A DNA stretch of 64,000 nucleotides. It comes from Halomonas alkalisoli (GTDB lineage Bacteria > Pseudomonadota > Gammaproteobacteria > Pseudomonadales > Halomonadaceae). The notes beneath the pieces are model-generated. The model was given only the letters and a program-made list of their open reading frames with translations. It was not told the origin of the DNA and searched no databases. Shown here piece after piece: positions 50,921-60,071 of the stretch. Numbering within the stretch: the stretch's first letter is position 1; every line of letters starts with the position of its first letter. The stretch lies in NCBI RefSeq assembly GCF_021412585.1, contig NZ_JAKCMI010000023.1:301049-365048 (forward strand), written 5' to 3'. The translations under genes and the position numbers were made by a program.

Positions 50921-51964
50921 TCAGGTGAGTGTTGCCAGGCTGCCCCGGGGGAGCTGCATGGTCAGACAGTGCAGGCTGCCGTGCTGGCGGATCACGCTGA
51001 GGCAGTCGATCGGCACGATGTCATGGTCTGGAAAGGCCGTGGCAAGTGCCACCAGTGCCCGGCTGTCGGCGGCATCGCCGTAGGTGGGCACCAGCACCGC
51101 ACCGTTGATGATAACGAAGTTGGCATAGGTGGCCGGCAGTCGATGGCCATCCACCGGGTCGAAGCAGGGTCGCGGCCATGGTAGCGGAATCAGCCGGTAG
51201 GGTCGGCCATCGGCACGACGGAAAGCGGCCAGTTCATTCTCCATGGCGGTGAGGGCGGCGTAGTGAGGGTCGGTCGGATCGTCGCACCTGACGTAGGCGA
51301 TGGTCTCGCTGTCGCAGAAGCGCGCCAGGGTATCCACGTGGCTGTCGGTATCGTCTCCTTCCAGGTGGCCGCTGGCCAGCCACAGCACCCGTTCGACCCC
51401 GAACGTCTCCTGGAGCATGGCTTCCACCGCGTTGCGGTCGAGCTCCGGGTTGCGATTGGGGTTGAGCAGGCAGGCCTCGGTGGTCAAGAGAGTGCCTTCA
51501 CCATCGCTCTCGATGGCGCCGCCTTCCAGCACCAGTTCGCGTGGTTCCACCGGGCAGGCGAAGAGGCCGGTCTCCGCCAGCCGCCGGGTCAGGGTGTTGT
51601 CCCGGGCCGCCTCGAACTTGCCGCCCCAGCCGGTAAAGACAAAGTCCAGCAAATGGAGTTCACCGTCGCGGAGGATGCCGATGGGGCCATGGTCCCGTGC
51701 CCAGGTGTCGTCGGCCTGGGCGACGACCAGGTGCAATCGCTCGGCGGGAACGCCGAGGTAGGTGAAGCGGCGCTGCAGATGGTGGCGCGTTGCGGTCGAG
51801 GGCACACTGATCACTACGGACTGGTAGCGCGCCACCGCCACCACGATGGTCTCCATGGTGGCCTCGATGCGCTCGAGCATCGGTGCCCAATCGCTGGTGG
51901 GGTTGGGCCAGGTGAGCTGGATGGCGTCCTGGGGGTGCCATTCGGGAAGCAGGCGGTTGGCCAT
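50921..51964 (-). CDS. aguA: agmatine deiminase
   Basis: Converts agmatine to N-carbamoylputrescine and ammonia. The 347-residue protein has the guanidine-modifying enzyme fold: LPEWHPQDAIQLTWPNPTSDW, DDTWARDHGPI, GGAIESDGEGTLLTTEACLLNPNRNP and ASGHLEGDDTDSHVDTLARF. The catalytic Cys is in HGSLHCLTMQLPRG (Cys333 near the C-terminus). Start ATG 51964 has GAGG eight bases upstream; the frame is open much further but only this start fits the family. Transcribed with aguB and divergent from the lol permease gene. Confidence 0.95.
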   Translation of the reverse strand: MANRLLPEWHPQDAIQLTWPNPTSDWAPMLERIEATMETIVVAVARYQSVVISVPSTATRHHLQRRFTYLGVPAERLHLVVAQADDTWARDHGPIGILRDGELHLLDFVFTGWGGKFEAARDNTLTRRLAETGLFACPVEPRELVLEGGAIESDGEGTLLTTEACLLNPNRNPELDRNAVEAMLQETFGVERVLWLASGHLEGDDTDSHVDTLARFCDSETIAYVRCDDPTDPHYAALTAMENELAAFRRADGRPYRLIPLPWPRPCFDPVDGHRLPATYANFVIINGAVLVPTYGDAADSRALVALATAFPDHDIVPIDCLSVIRQHGSLHCLTMQLPRGSLATLT

Positions 51965-52132
51965 GGTGGGAGCCTCTGGGTTGCGTCTCGTCGTTCGGCG
52001 TCCTATCGCCGAGTCGGCGAAATGTAGGCCCAGCCGGGTAATGTTGCAAGCATAGGGGAAACGCCATCCTACCCGGTGCAGTGGACGGCAAAAAACCGTA
52101 CCATGACCCCCCGCTGACAAGGAACGCCAATC

Positions 52133-53374
52133 ATGCTTGACCGCTTGCCACTGTTGATCGGGTTGCGCTATGTACGCGCCAAGCGCCGCAACCATTTCAT
52201 CTCCTTCATATCGTTGACCTCCATGCTGGGCCTGATGCTCGGCGTGGCGGTGTTGATACTCGTGCTGTCGGTGATGAACGGCTTCGACCACGAGTTGCGC
52301 ACCCGCATCCTGGGCATGGTGCCCCATGCCAAGATCGAGTCCCGCGCCGGCCTTGTCGAATGGGAGGCCCTGGCCGAAGAGCTGATGCAACGCGAGCGGG
52401 TGATCGGTGCGGCCCCCTTCGTGGAACAGCAGGGGATGTTCTCGTCGGCCGGTCGCAACGAGGGTGCCATGGTCAACGGCATCCATCCCGAATGGGAGGA
52501 CCGCGTATCGATCATCGGCCGGCACATGCAGCAGGGCAGCCTCGATGACCTGGCGCCCGGTGAATGGAATGTGGTGCTTGGCTCCCTGCTGGCCCGGCAT
52601 CTCGGTGTCGGCGTGGGCGATCGGGTCACGCTGCTGGTACCGGAGGCCTCGATCACCCCGGCGGGGGTCTTTCCACGCCTCAAGCGCTTCACGGTAAGCG
52701 GCATCTTCAGCGTCGGCGCCGACCTGGACGCCAACCTGGCCTATGCCAATATCGAGGACATGCAGACCCTTGCCCGCCTGGGCGATGCGGTAGGGGGGCT
52801 GCGGCTGGAGCTGGACGATCTCTTTGCCGCGGCCAGCGAGACCCGCGCCATCGTCAACCAGCTCGGCACGGGGTACCGCGGTACCGACTGGACCTTCTCC
52901 CACGGCAACCTGTTCCAGGCAATCCAGATGGAGAAGCGCATGATCGCGCTGCTGCTTACCGTGATCATCGCGGTGGCGGCCTTCAACATCGTCTCGACAC
53001 TGGTGATGGTGGTCACCGACAAGCATGCCGACATCGCCATCCTGCGAACCATCGGCGCCACGCCCCGCTCGATCATGGGCATCTTCATGGTGCAGGGCAT
53101 GGCGATCGGGGTCATCGGCATTGCCGTGGGCGTCGGGTTGGGCATACTGCTGGCGCTGACCATCTCGGACCTGATCGGCTGGGTCGAATCGGCCCTGGGC
53201 ATTCAGTTCCTCGACGCCGGGGTCTACTTCATCAGCGACCTGCCGTCACGCCTGCACTGGTCCGACGTGCGCGACATCATCGCCGCCGCGTTCGGGCTGA
53301 CGTTCCTGTCGACGATCTACCCGGCCTGGCGAGCGGCGCGGGTCCAGCCTGCCGAGGTGCTGCGCTATGAATGA
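52133..53374 (+). CDS. lipoprotein-releasing ABC permease (LolC/LolE/LolF type)
   Basis: A 413-residue inner-membrane protein with one N-terminal helix (about 25-47), a large periplasmic domain (50-265) and three C-terminal helices near 275-295, 315-345 and 375-395. RNHFISFISLTSMLGLMLGV and MKRMIALLLTVIIAVAAFNIVSTL-like segments (residues about 262-290) match LolC/E, and VTDKHADIAILRTIGATPRSI is the coupling region. With LolD it extracts lipoproteins from the inner membrane. Only one permease gene is present, so it may be a homodimeric LolF-type protein or have a partner elsewhere. AAGGA lies nine bases upstream. Confidence 0.9.
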   Translation: MLDRLPLLIGLRYVRAKRRNHFISFISLTSMLGLMLGVAVLILVLSVMNGFDHELRTRILGMVPHAKIESRAGLVEWEALAEELMQRERVIGAAPFVEQQGMFSSAGRNEGAMVNGIHPEWEDRVSIIGRHMQQGSLDDLAPGEWNVVLGSLLARHLGVGVGDRVTLLVPEASITPAGVFPRLKRFTVSGIFSVGADLDANLAYANIEDMQTLARLGDAVGGLRLELDDLFAAASETRAIVNQLGTGYRGTDWTFSHGNLFQAIQMEKRMIALLLTVIIAVAAFNIVSTLVMVVTDKHADIAILRTIGATPRSIMGIFMVQGMAIGVIGIAVGVGLGILLALTISDLIGWVESALGIQFLDAGVYFISDLPSRLHWSDVRDIIAAAFGLTFLSTIYPAWRAARVQPAEVLRYE

Positions 53375-53399
53375 TTCGGCCACCGTGAAGGAGAGTGCC

Positions 53400-54113
53400 A
53401 TGAGCCAGGCGGCGAACGCCCAGGGCAAGATAATGCTGGCATGCCATGACCTGACCCGCATCTATCGCGAAGGGCCCCAGGATGTCACCGTGCTGGATGG
53501 TCTCGCGCTGGAAGTGCGGGCGGGGGAGCGGGTCGCCATCGTGGGCAGCTCCGGCTCCGGCAAGACGACGCTGCTCAATTTGCTGGGCGGCCTGGATCGC
53601 CCGACCCGTGGAGAGGTGCGCATCGCCGGTGAATCACTGCTCGACCTGGGCGAGGCGGCCCTGGGCCGCTTCCGCAATCGGCATATCGGCTTCGTCTACC
53701 AGTTCCATCACCTCCTGGCAGAATTCACTGCCCTGGAGAATGCCGCGTTACCGTTGATCGTGCGTGGCCAGAGCAAGAAGGCGGCCGAGTCGCGGGCCCG
53801 GGAACTGCTGGTCAGGGTAGGCATCGCCGAGCGAGCCGACCACAAGCCGGGTGAACTCTCCGGCGGCGAGCGTCAGCGGGTCGCCATCGCCCGGGCGCTG
53901 GTTACCGATCCCAGCCTGGTGCTGATGGACGAGCCCACCGGCAACCTGGACCAGACCACGGCCGCCAGCATCCTGGCACTGATGGACGAGCTGGCCCGCA
54001 CCACGGCCTGTGCCTTCGTCATCGTGACCCACGACCCTGCCATGGCCGCACATCAGGATCGCGTGCTCAAGCTCGATGGCGGACGGCTCGCGGAACAGCA
54101 CGACCTCACCTGA
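53400..54113 (+). CDS. lolD: lipoprotein-releasing ABC ATPase LolD
   Basis: A 237-residue ATPase. Walker A is GSSGSGKTTLLNLLGGLD near residue 45, the LolD Q-loop stretch is FVYQFHHLLAEFTALENAALP, the signature is LSGGERQRVAIARAL and Walker B is VLMDEPTGNLD. It energises lipoprotein release to LolA. ATG 53400 has AGGAG six bases upstream and gives a length close to E. coli LolD (233); ATG 53367 overlaps the permease gene and would add 11 residues. Confidence 0.95.
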   Translation: MSQAANAQGKIMLACHDLTRIYREGPQDVTVLDGLALEVRAGERVAIVGSSGSGKTTLLNLLGGLDRPTRGEVRIAGESLLDLGEAALGRFRNRHIGFVYQFHHLLAEFTALENAALPLIVRGQSKKAAESRARELLVRVGIAERADHKPGELSGGERQRVAIARALVTDPSLVLMDEPTGNLDQTTAASILALMDELARTTACAFVIVTHDPAMAAHQDRVLKLDGGRLAEQHDLT

Positions 54114-54123
54114 GACAGACCCC

Positions 54124-54146
54124 AGCTCCGGCCAGAGGCCGGGGCT
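54124..54146. terminator. hairpin between convergent lolD and DUF2062
   Basis: AGCTCCGGCC (54124-54133) and GGCCGGGGCT (54137-54146) form a 10-bp stem with one T-G wobble and a 3-base loop. No T-run, so termination is only suspected. Confidence 0.4.
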
Positions 54147-54685
54147 CACTCCTCCCTGCTCAGCCGCACTCGTCGGCGCCGTATGGCGCGCTGTTTCCAA
54201 CTGCGTGAGACATGCCAGCGCCAGACCAGCCGAATGATCACATTGCCCACGATGGCGAAGGCGATAGCCGACACCACCGAGCCCAGCGCCAGGGCCGGCA
54301 GGATGTCGGCCATGCGGTCGGCGATCCAGCGTGTCGAAACGCGCGCCGGCGCCTCCCGGGCAGGGGTGTTCATCAGCCAGGCCCCCAGGCGATAGTTACC
54401 GTAGAAAATCAACGGCATGGTCAGGGGGTTGGTGATCCATACGAGTCCCACCGAGAGTGGCAGGTTGCAGCGCAACAGCCAGGCACCGAACGCCGCCACG
54501 ATCATCTGGAAGGGGATCGGCAGCATGGCGCTGAAGAGCCCGACCGAGAAGGCATTGGCCACGGTGCGGCGTGACAGCGCCCAGAGGCCGGGGTCGCCGA
54601 TGATATGGCTCACAAAACGCAGCGAGCGCTGACGTCTGAGCGTTTCGGGGTGAGGCATGTAGCGTTGCAGGAATCTGCGCGGCAT
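54146..54685 (-). CDS. DUF2062 membrane protein
   Basis: A 179-residue inner-membrane protein. Residues 35-60 (RTVANAFSVGLFSAMLPIPF), 65-85 and 130-155 are hydrophobic; the tail is basic (RRRRVRLSREE). The stretch PFQMIVAAFGAWLLRCNLP followed by WITNPLTMPLIFYGNYRLG is diagnostic for DUF2062. Function is unknown. In P. aeruginosa the homologue (PA2985) sits between lolD/E and comEC as here, though in this window it reads on the minus strand. Confidence 0.85.
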   Translation of the reverse strand: MPRRFLQRYMPHPETLRRQRSLRFVSHIIGDPGLWALSRRTVANAFSVGLFSAMLPIPFQMIVAAFGAWLLRCNLPLSVGLVWITNPLTMPLIFYGNYRLGAWLMNTPAREAPARVSTRWIADRMADILPALALGSVVSAIAFAIVGNVIIRLVWRWHVSRSWKQRAIRRRRVRLSREE

Positions 54686-54804
54686 GACGGATTGGCTCGC
54701 TGCTTCGGGACCCGGCTATTATCCATGGAAGGGTGCTGGCTCGCCATGCCGTATGTAGGTATGGGCAGTGGGCAGGCGTCGATGTGCCAGGGCCGGCCGC
54801 TATC

Positions 54805-54863
54805 ATCCAGGGGGCTTGGTCAGGGGCATCCAGGGGGCTCGGTCGGGGGCAGCCAGGGGGCGG
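54805..54863 (+). repeat. 23-bp G-rich tandem repeat in the comEC leader
   Basis: Two full units (54805-54827 and 54828-54850) and a partial third (54851-54863), each starting with CCAGGGGGC. The five G-runs of at least four bases, with 6-8 base loops on the coding strand, could fold as a G-quadruplex in DNA or mRNA just 17 bases before the comEC start. Confidence 0.7.
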
Positions 54864-54879
54864 CGATAAGGGCAAGGGA

Positions 54880-57171
54880 ATGCGAGTTGGCATGGCGTTA
54901 CCGGCAGCTGTGGCTGCCATGGCGGGTGTCGGTCTGGGTTGGTGGGCGCCTCAGGGCCTGGTGGAGCTCTGGAGCCTGGCACTGTTGCTGTTGCTGGCCA
55001 GAGGCAACTGGCGAGGGGTGGGGCTGGTCCTGGTCATGGCGCTAACGGCGGGGCAGGTCTTGTTGGCCAAGGGGGCTGAGCTGCCACTGGGCCTGCTGCG
55101 TGTCGATCTGGTCGTGGAAGGGCGCCTCGAATCCGTCGAGGAAGAGGGCCAGTTGACGCGTCTGCTGTTGCGCGTTGACGACTGCCGGCCCCTGACGGAC
55201 GAGAGCCTGCCCTGCGACCGGCTGCGCCGAGTGCGTCTCAGCCACTACCAGGCCCCCGAGATGTCACCGGGCGAGCGCTGGGCGCTGACCGTTCGACTGC
55301 GCCCGCCGGGCGGTTTCGCCAACCCCGGCACGTTCGACTATGGCGCCTGGCTGTGGCGCGAGGGGATTCAGGCCACCGGTTATGTCCGTAGCGAACCGCC
55401 GGGCGAACGCCTGTGGCCGAGGGACGTCTCCCCGCGGCGACTGGCGCTGGATCATCTCGAAGCACAACAGCTGCCACCCCTGACGGCGCGCTGGCTGGCT
55501 GCCCTGACGCTGGGTGCCGGCGAGCACCTGACCCGGGAAGAGTGGGACCTGCTCAATGCCACTGGTACCACGCACCTGATGGTGATTTCGGGGCTGCATG
55601 TGGGCCTGGTGGCTACCTTCACCCTGCTGATGGCGCGGGGACTCGCACGGCTGGTCGCTCCCCGACACTGGCGGCTGGCGGTCTGGCCCTGGTGGCTGGC
55701 CGGAGTGGTGGCCATCGGGTACGCCTGGCTGGCGGGGCTGCAGCCCCCGGCCATGCGAGCCATGATCATGACCCTGGTCGGGCTCTGGGTGGCCAGCGGC
55801 CGACATGCACCGGGGCCGTGGCAGGCCTGGTGGCTGGCCCTGGGGCTGATCGTGGTGCTGGATCCGCTATCGGTCTGGCGCCCCGGGTTATGGCTGTCGT
55901 TCGTCGCCGTGGCGCTGCTTATCCTGATCTGGCAGGGGCGGCCGCGGCCTGCAGGCGCCCGTGGCTGGGCCTGGGCGCTGCTGCGCACCCAGCTGTTGCT
56001 GGCGCCGCTGATGGCGGCAGCGGTGCTGCTCGCCTTCGCTCGGCTGGCCCCCGCCGCTCCGCTGGTCAACCTGGTGGCGGTGCCGGTCGTCAGTTCCCTG
56101 CTCGTCCCGCTGGGGCTGCTGGGCTGGCTGTTCACCCCGATGCCGGCGCTGTCCCAGCTCTGCTGGTGGCTCTTCGGGCGCATCGCCCTGGTCCTGATCG
56201 CCCTGCTCGAGCTCGCGGTGGCCTGGCTGCCGCTGTGGTGGCCGTCGCCGGAGATGACCGTTCCACTGGCGCTCATGCTGGGGCTGATCGCCCTGCTATG
56301 GGCACTCCCGGGGCTGGCGGCGACGCTGCGTGTCGGTGGCAGCCTGCTGCTGGTGCCGGCGATGCTGGGGCTCACGGAGCCGAGGCAGGAGCCCGGCACG
56401 CTGCGGGTCCGTGTGCAGGATGTAGGGCAAGGGCAACTGGTGGAGCTGCGCAGCGCCAACTACCGCATGCTGTATGACGCCGGGCCGCGCTTCGCGTCCG
56501 GCTTCGCCCCGTTGGCCGCGCTGTGGCCGCCGGGGCAACGCTTCGACCGCGTCATGGTCAGCCATGACGATATCGACCATGCCGGGGGGGTGTCACTGCT
56601 GGCGGAGGAGCACCATGTGGATGAGTTTCTCGCGCCGCCGGGGGAGGCGATCGGCGTTTCCTTCACGCCCTGTCTCATGGGGCAGCACTGGCAGCGCGAC
56701 GGCGTGACCTACCGGGTGCTGTGGCCGCCCGAGGATACGGCGGCACTTTCCAGCAACGACCGCTCCTGCGTGCTGGAGGTGACGGTCGGTCGCCAGCGGC
56801 TGCTGTTCACCGGCGATGTCGGCCGCGAAGTGGAGCGTGCCTTCCTGCTCGACGTCGAGCGCCCGGTGACGGCGCTGCTGGCGGGTCATCATGGCAGCCG
56901 GACCAGTTCCGGGCCGCTGCTGGTCCAGAGCCTGGCGCCCCGGCACGTGATCTACAGCGCCGGCCGCCGTAACGCCTTCGGTCATCCTCACGATGAGGTG
57001 GTGCGGCGGTTTCGACGCGCAGGCAGCTGCCAGTGGAGTACCGCTCTCGATGGAGCCGTGACCCTGTGGCTCGGAAAGGCAGAGGATTCCAGCGTTCAGT
57101 CCGCCCGTGTCATACCCTGGCGCCGCAGCGGTGTCGAAGGTGGGTGCCATGCGGTAGAATCGCCCCACTGA
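54880..57171 (+). CDS. comEC: ComEC/Rec2 family DNA uptake and competence protein
   Basis: A 763-residue inner-membrane protein (E. coli 754) that carries single-stranded DNA across the membrane in competent cells. An N-terminal OB-like domain (about 80-170) contains LRPPGGFANPGTFDYGAWLW. A multi-helix competence domain follows (THLMVISGLHVGLVA near residue 235). The C-terminal metallo-beta-lactamase-like domain runs from about 510 (QDVGQGQLVEL, SHDDIDHAGG, LAGHHGSRTSS). Start ATG 54880 has AAGGG seven bases upstream; an open frame from 54733 runs through the repeats and is not favoured. Confidence 0.92.
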   Translation: MRVGMALPAAVAAMAGVGLGWWAPQGLVELWSLALLLLLARGNWRGVGLVLVMALTAGQVLLAKGAELPLGLLRVDLVVEGRLESVEEEGQLTRLLLRVDDCRPLTDESLPCDRLRRVRLSHYQAPEMSPGERWALTVRLRPPGGFANPGTFDYGAWLWREGIQATGYVRSEPPGERLWPRDVSPRRLALDHLEAQQLPPLTARWLAALTLGAGEHLTREEWDLLNATGTTHLMVISGLHVGLVATFTLLMARGLARLVAPRHWRLAVWPWWLAGVVAIGYAWLAGLQPPAMRAMIMTLVGLWVASGRHAPGPWQAWWLALGLIVVLDPLSVWRPGLWLSFVAVALLILIWQGRPRPAGARGWAWALLRTQLLLAPLMAAAVLLAFARLAPAAPLVNLVAVPVVSSLLVPLGLLGWLFTPMPALSQLCWWLFGRIALVLIALLELAVAWLPLWWPSPEMTVPLALMLGLIALLWALPGLAATLRVGGSLLLVPAMLGLTEPRQEPGTLRVRVQDVGQGQLVELRSANYRMLYDAGPRFASGFAPLAALWPPGQRFDRVMVSHDDIDHAGGVSLLAEEHHVDEFLAPPGEAIGVSFTPCLMGQHWQRDGVTYRVLWPPEDTAALSSNDRSCVLEVTVGRQRLLFTGDVGREVERAFLLDVERPVTALLAGHHGSRTSSGPLLVQSLAPRHVIYSAGRRNAFGHPHDEVVRRFRRAGSCQWSTALDGAVTLWLGKAEDSSVQSARVIPWRRSGVEGGCHAVESPH

Positions 57172-57205
57172 CCGCAGCCGTCGTGGTTGTGAAAGGAGGG
57201 GCTGG

Positions 57206-57892
57206 ATGAACATGATGGATGCGCTCATCGCCGGGGGCTGGTTGATGATTCCGCTGCTGGGCTGTTCGCTGCTGGCGACGGTTATCATCATCGAGCGCCT
57301 GTGGACCCTGCGTGCCAAGCGCATTGCGCCCTATGGTCTGGGACAGGAGGTCTGCTCCCTGGTCGCCCGTGGCCAGGTCAATCTCTACTGGCTCGAGGGG
57401 CACTCGCCGCTGGGCGGGGTGCTGGCCGCCGGCTTGCGCAATGCCCGCCTGGGTCATGAGCAGGTGCGTGCCCGCCTGCAGGAGGCTGCTACCGCCGTGA
57501 TCCATGACATGGAGCGCTTCCTGAGCCCGCTGGGGACCATTGCCGCCATCACGCCCCTGATCGGCCTGCTCGGTACCGTGGTAGGCATGATCGAGGTGTT
57601 TTCGGTCATCGTTGCCGGTGATGGGGCAAGTCGCACCGCCGACCTGGCCGGCGGTATCTCCCGCGCCCTGGTGACCACGGCGGCGGGCCTTACCGTGGCA
57701 ATTCCCGCGCTGATGTTCCATCGCTACTTTCAGCGCCGGGTCGAGGATATTACGGTGCGCATGGAGGAGCAGGCCAGCCAGGTGGTCGAGTTCATCGCCC
57801 ACTACCAGGGCAGCGTGAGCCTGTCCGATGGCGGCGAGGGTGAGCGTGTCGAGGCCGATGGCCGTCTCGCACCGGAGGTCAAGCGGTCGTGA
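57206..57892 (+). CDS. exbB: ExbB/TolQ-type proton channel protein
   Basis: A 228-residue membrane protein. Three helices lie near residues 10-30, 105-130 and 145-172. The family motif is LSPLGTIAAITPLIGLLGTVVGMIEVF, and ALVTTAAGLTVAIPALM is also typical. AAAGGAGG lies six bases before the ATG. With ExbD it forms an energy-harvesting complex driven by the proton gradient. It overlaps exbD by 4 bases. No tonB or tolA is adjacent, and this position before lpxK occurs in P. aeruginosa too (PA2983-PA2982). Confidence 0.92.
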   Translation: MNMMDALIAGGWLMIPLLGCSLLATVIIIERLWTLRAKRIAPYGLGQEVCSLVARGQVNLYWLEGHSPLGGVLAAGLRNARLGHEQVRARLQEAATAVIHDMERFLSPLGTIAAITPLIGLLGTVVGMIEVFSVIVAGDGASRTADLAGGISRALVTTAAGLTVAIPALMFHRYFQRRVEDITVRMEEQASQVVEFIAHYQGSVSLSDGGEGERVEADGRLAPEVKRS

Positions 57893-58317
57893 GATTTGCG
57901 CGCCGTCGCCGCGACCCGGTGGAGGTCAACCTCACTCCGCTGATAGACGTCGTCTTTCTGCTGCTGATCTTCTTCATGGTGTCCACCACCTTCGAAACCC
58001 GGCAGGCACTGGAACTCGAACTGCCCGAGAGCGTGGCGGGCGTCGACCTGGAGCTGTCACCGGTGACCCTGGTCGTTACCGAGCAGGGGCGCTATCGGCT
58101 GGGCGAGCGAGAACTGAGCGCTGCCGAGCTGAGCGGCGCGCTTGGTGCCGAAGCGGAGCAGGCACGCATGCACGGCCTGGTGCTGGAGGCCGATGCGCGG
58201 GCCATGCACGCGGACGTGGTGCGGGCACTGGACCAGGCGGGCACGCTGGGCATCCGTCAGGTGCGAATCGCGACCCGTGAGCCCCAGGCTACATCTACCC
58301 AAGCGGAGACACCGTGA
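57889..58317 (+). CDS. exbD: ExbD/TolR family protein
   Basis: A 142-residue protein with one N-terminal helix (residues 18-35) whose LTPLIDVVFLLLIFFM carries the conserved Asp used for proton transfer. The rest is a periplasmic domain. GTG 57889 overlaps the exbB stop in GTGA, and its own stop overlaps msbA the same way, so the operon is translationally coupled. Partner of the ExbB above. Confidence 0.92.
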   Translation: MRFARRRRDPVEVNLTPLIDVVFLLLIFFMVSTTFETRQALELELPESVAGVDLELSPVTLVVTEQGRYRLGERELSAAELSGALGAEAEQARMHGLVLEADARAMHADVVRALDQAGTLGIRQVRIATREPQATSTQAETP

Positions 58318-60071
58318 CTCGACCCGGTATCCAACATTCGGGCTGGACGCTGTACAAGCGGCTGCTGAGCTATGTGAAACCCCACTGGGTTTCCTTTGCC
58401 CTGGCCATCGTCGGCTATGCCATCTATGCCGCCTCAAGTACCGCCCTGGCGGAAATGATGAAGCGCCTCATCGATGGCATCCAGAGCCCGGACGCCGCCT
58501 TTCGCCTTTTCCTGCCGCTGTTCGTGGTGGGCATGTTCGCCGCCCGGGGGGTGGGTACCTTCCTGGGCACCTACTTCATGAGCAACGTGGCACGCAACGT
58601 GGTGCACGCGCTGCGCTGCGATGTGTTCAACCACATGCTGCATCTGCCGGGCCGCTTCTTCGACTCCCATTCCAGCGGCCATCTCATCTCCCGGGTCACC
58701 TATCATGTCGAGCAGGTCACCGGTGCGGCGACCAAGGCGGTCACCATCGTGCTGCGCGAAGGCCTGTTCGTCATCGGCCTGCTGAGCTACCTGATGTGGA
58801 CCAACTGGATGCTGACGCTGCTCTTCATGACCGTGACTCCCCTGATCGCGGGAGTGGTCAGCTATGCCAGCAAGCGCTTCCGGCGCATTTCACAGCGTAT
58901 CCAGCACTCCATGGGCGACGTTACCCACGTGGCGTCGGAGGCCCTTTCCGGCTATCGCGTGGTGCGAACCCACGGGGCCGAGGAGTACGAGAAGGCCCGC
59001 TTCGCCGAGGCCAGCAACTACAATCGCCAGCAGAGCATGAAGGAGGCCTTGACCAAGGCCATCAGCACGCCCGTCATCCAACTGCTGGTGGCGCTGTCGC
59101 TGGCGGTGCTGGTCTGGCTGGCAATGTCGCCGGCGCTGCTCGACGACATGACCCCCGGAGAGTTTGTCGCCTTCATCACCGCCGCCTCGTTGATGGCCAA
59201 GCCGGTGCGTCAGCTCACCGAGGTCAACAGCGAGATCCAGAAGGGCATCGCCGCCGCGGCAGAGTTGTTCGGGCTGCTCGAAGTGCCCCCCGAGCGCGAT
59301 GAAGGCACCCGTGAGCCGGGCCGGCTCGAGGGGCGGGTGGAGCTGCAGGACGTGCACTTCCGCTATGGCGACGACCAGCCCGAGGTGCTCAAGGGCATCG
59401 ATGTGACGGTCAAGGCCGGTGAGATGATCGCCATCGTGGGGCGCTCGGGAAGTGGCAAGTCGACCCTGGTGGGGCTGCTGCCGCGCTTCTATCGTCCCAC
59501 TGCGGGGCGCGTGCTGATCGATGGCGTGCCCATTGACGAGTTTCGTCTGGCGCCGCTGCGACGCCAGATCGGCCTGGTCTCTCAGCAGGTCACCCTGTTC
59601 AATGCCAGCATCGCCGACAATATCGCCTACGGCGTGCCGGATGCGGACCCGGCCGCCATCGAGGCCGCCGCTCGGGCGGCCCATGCCCACGAGTTCATCG
59701 AACCGCTGTCCCAGGGCTATGACACCGTGGTGGGCGACAACGGGGTCATGCTCTCCGGGGGCCAGCGTCAGCGACTGGCCATCGCCCGGGCGATCTTCAA
59801 GGATGCGCCGCTGCTGATCCTCGACGAGGCCACGTCGGCGCTGGACACCGAGTCGGAGCGCTATATCCAGCAGGCGCTGGAGACGGTGTGCCGGGGCCGG
59901 ACCACCCTGGTCATCGCCCATCGGCTCTCCACCATCGAGCGGGCCGACCGCATCCTGGTCATGGAGCAGGGCCGCATCGTGGAACAGGGTTCCCACGATC
60001 AGTTGCTGGCCCGTGACGGTGCCTATGCCGCTCTTCATCGGCTGCAGTTCCAGGAGGCCCCGACGCCATGA
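58314..60071 (+). CDS. msbA: lipid A flippase MsbA (ABC exporter)
   Basis: A 585-residue half-transporter that flips core-lipid A across the inner membrane. Six helices lie in residues 20-310, with SHSSGHLISRVTYHVEQVTGAA in the first coupling region. The nucleotide domain has Walker A GRSGSGKSTL near 378, signature LSGGQRQRLA near 480, and LLILDEATSALD. Start GTG 58314 overlaps exbD (GTGA); the stop overlaps lpxK (ATGA). E. coli places msbA before lpxK, whereas P. aeruginosa does not. Confidence 0.94.
   Translation: MTRPGIQHSGWTLYKRLLSYVKPHWVSFALAIVGYAIYAASSTALAEMMKRLIDGIQSPDAAFRLFLPLFVVGMFAARGVGTFLGTYFMSNVARNVVHALRCDVFNHMLHLPGRFFDSHSSGHLISRVTYHVEQVTGAATKAVTIVLREGLFVIGLLSYLMWTNWMLTLLFMTVTPLIAGVVSYASKRFRRISQRIQHSMGDVTHVASEALSGYRVVRTHGAEEYEKARFAEASNYNRQQSMKEALTKAISTPVIQLLVALSLAVLVWLAMSPALLDDMTPGEFVAFITAASLMAKPVRQLTEVNSEIQKGIAAAAELFGLLEVPPERDEGTREPGRLEGRVELQDVHFRYGDDQPEVLKGIDVTVKAGEMIAIVGRSGSGKSTLVGLLPRFYRPTAGRVLIDGVPIDEFRLAPLRRQIGLVSQQVTLFNASIADNIAYGVPDADPAAIEAAARAAHAHEFIEPLSQGYDTVVGDNGVMLSGGQRQRLAIARAIFKDAPLLILDEATSALDTESERYIQQALETVCRGRTTLVIAHRLSTIERADRILVMEQGRIVEQGSHDQLLARDGAYAALHRLQFQEAPTP

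Noticed and set aside
54733..54879. N-terminal extension of ComEC through the G-rich repeats
   Set aside because: The translated repeat is low complexity and ATG 54880 gives the family length and a ribosome site.
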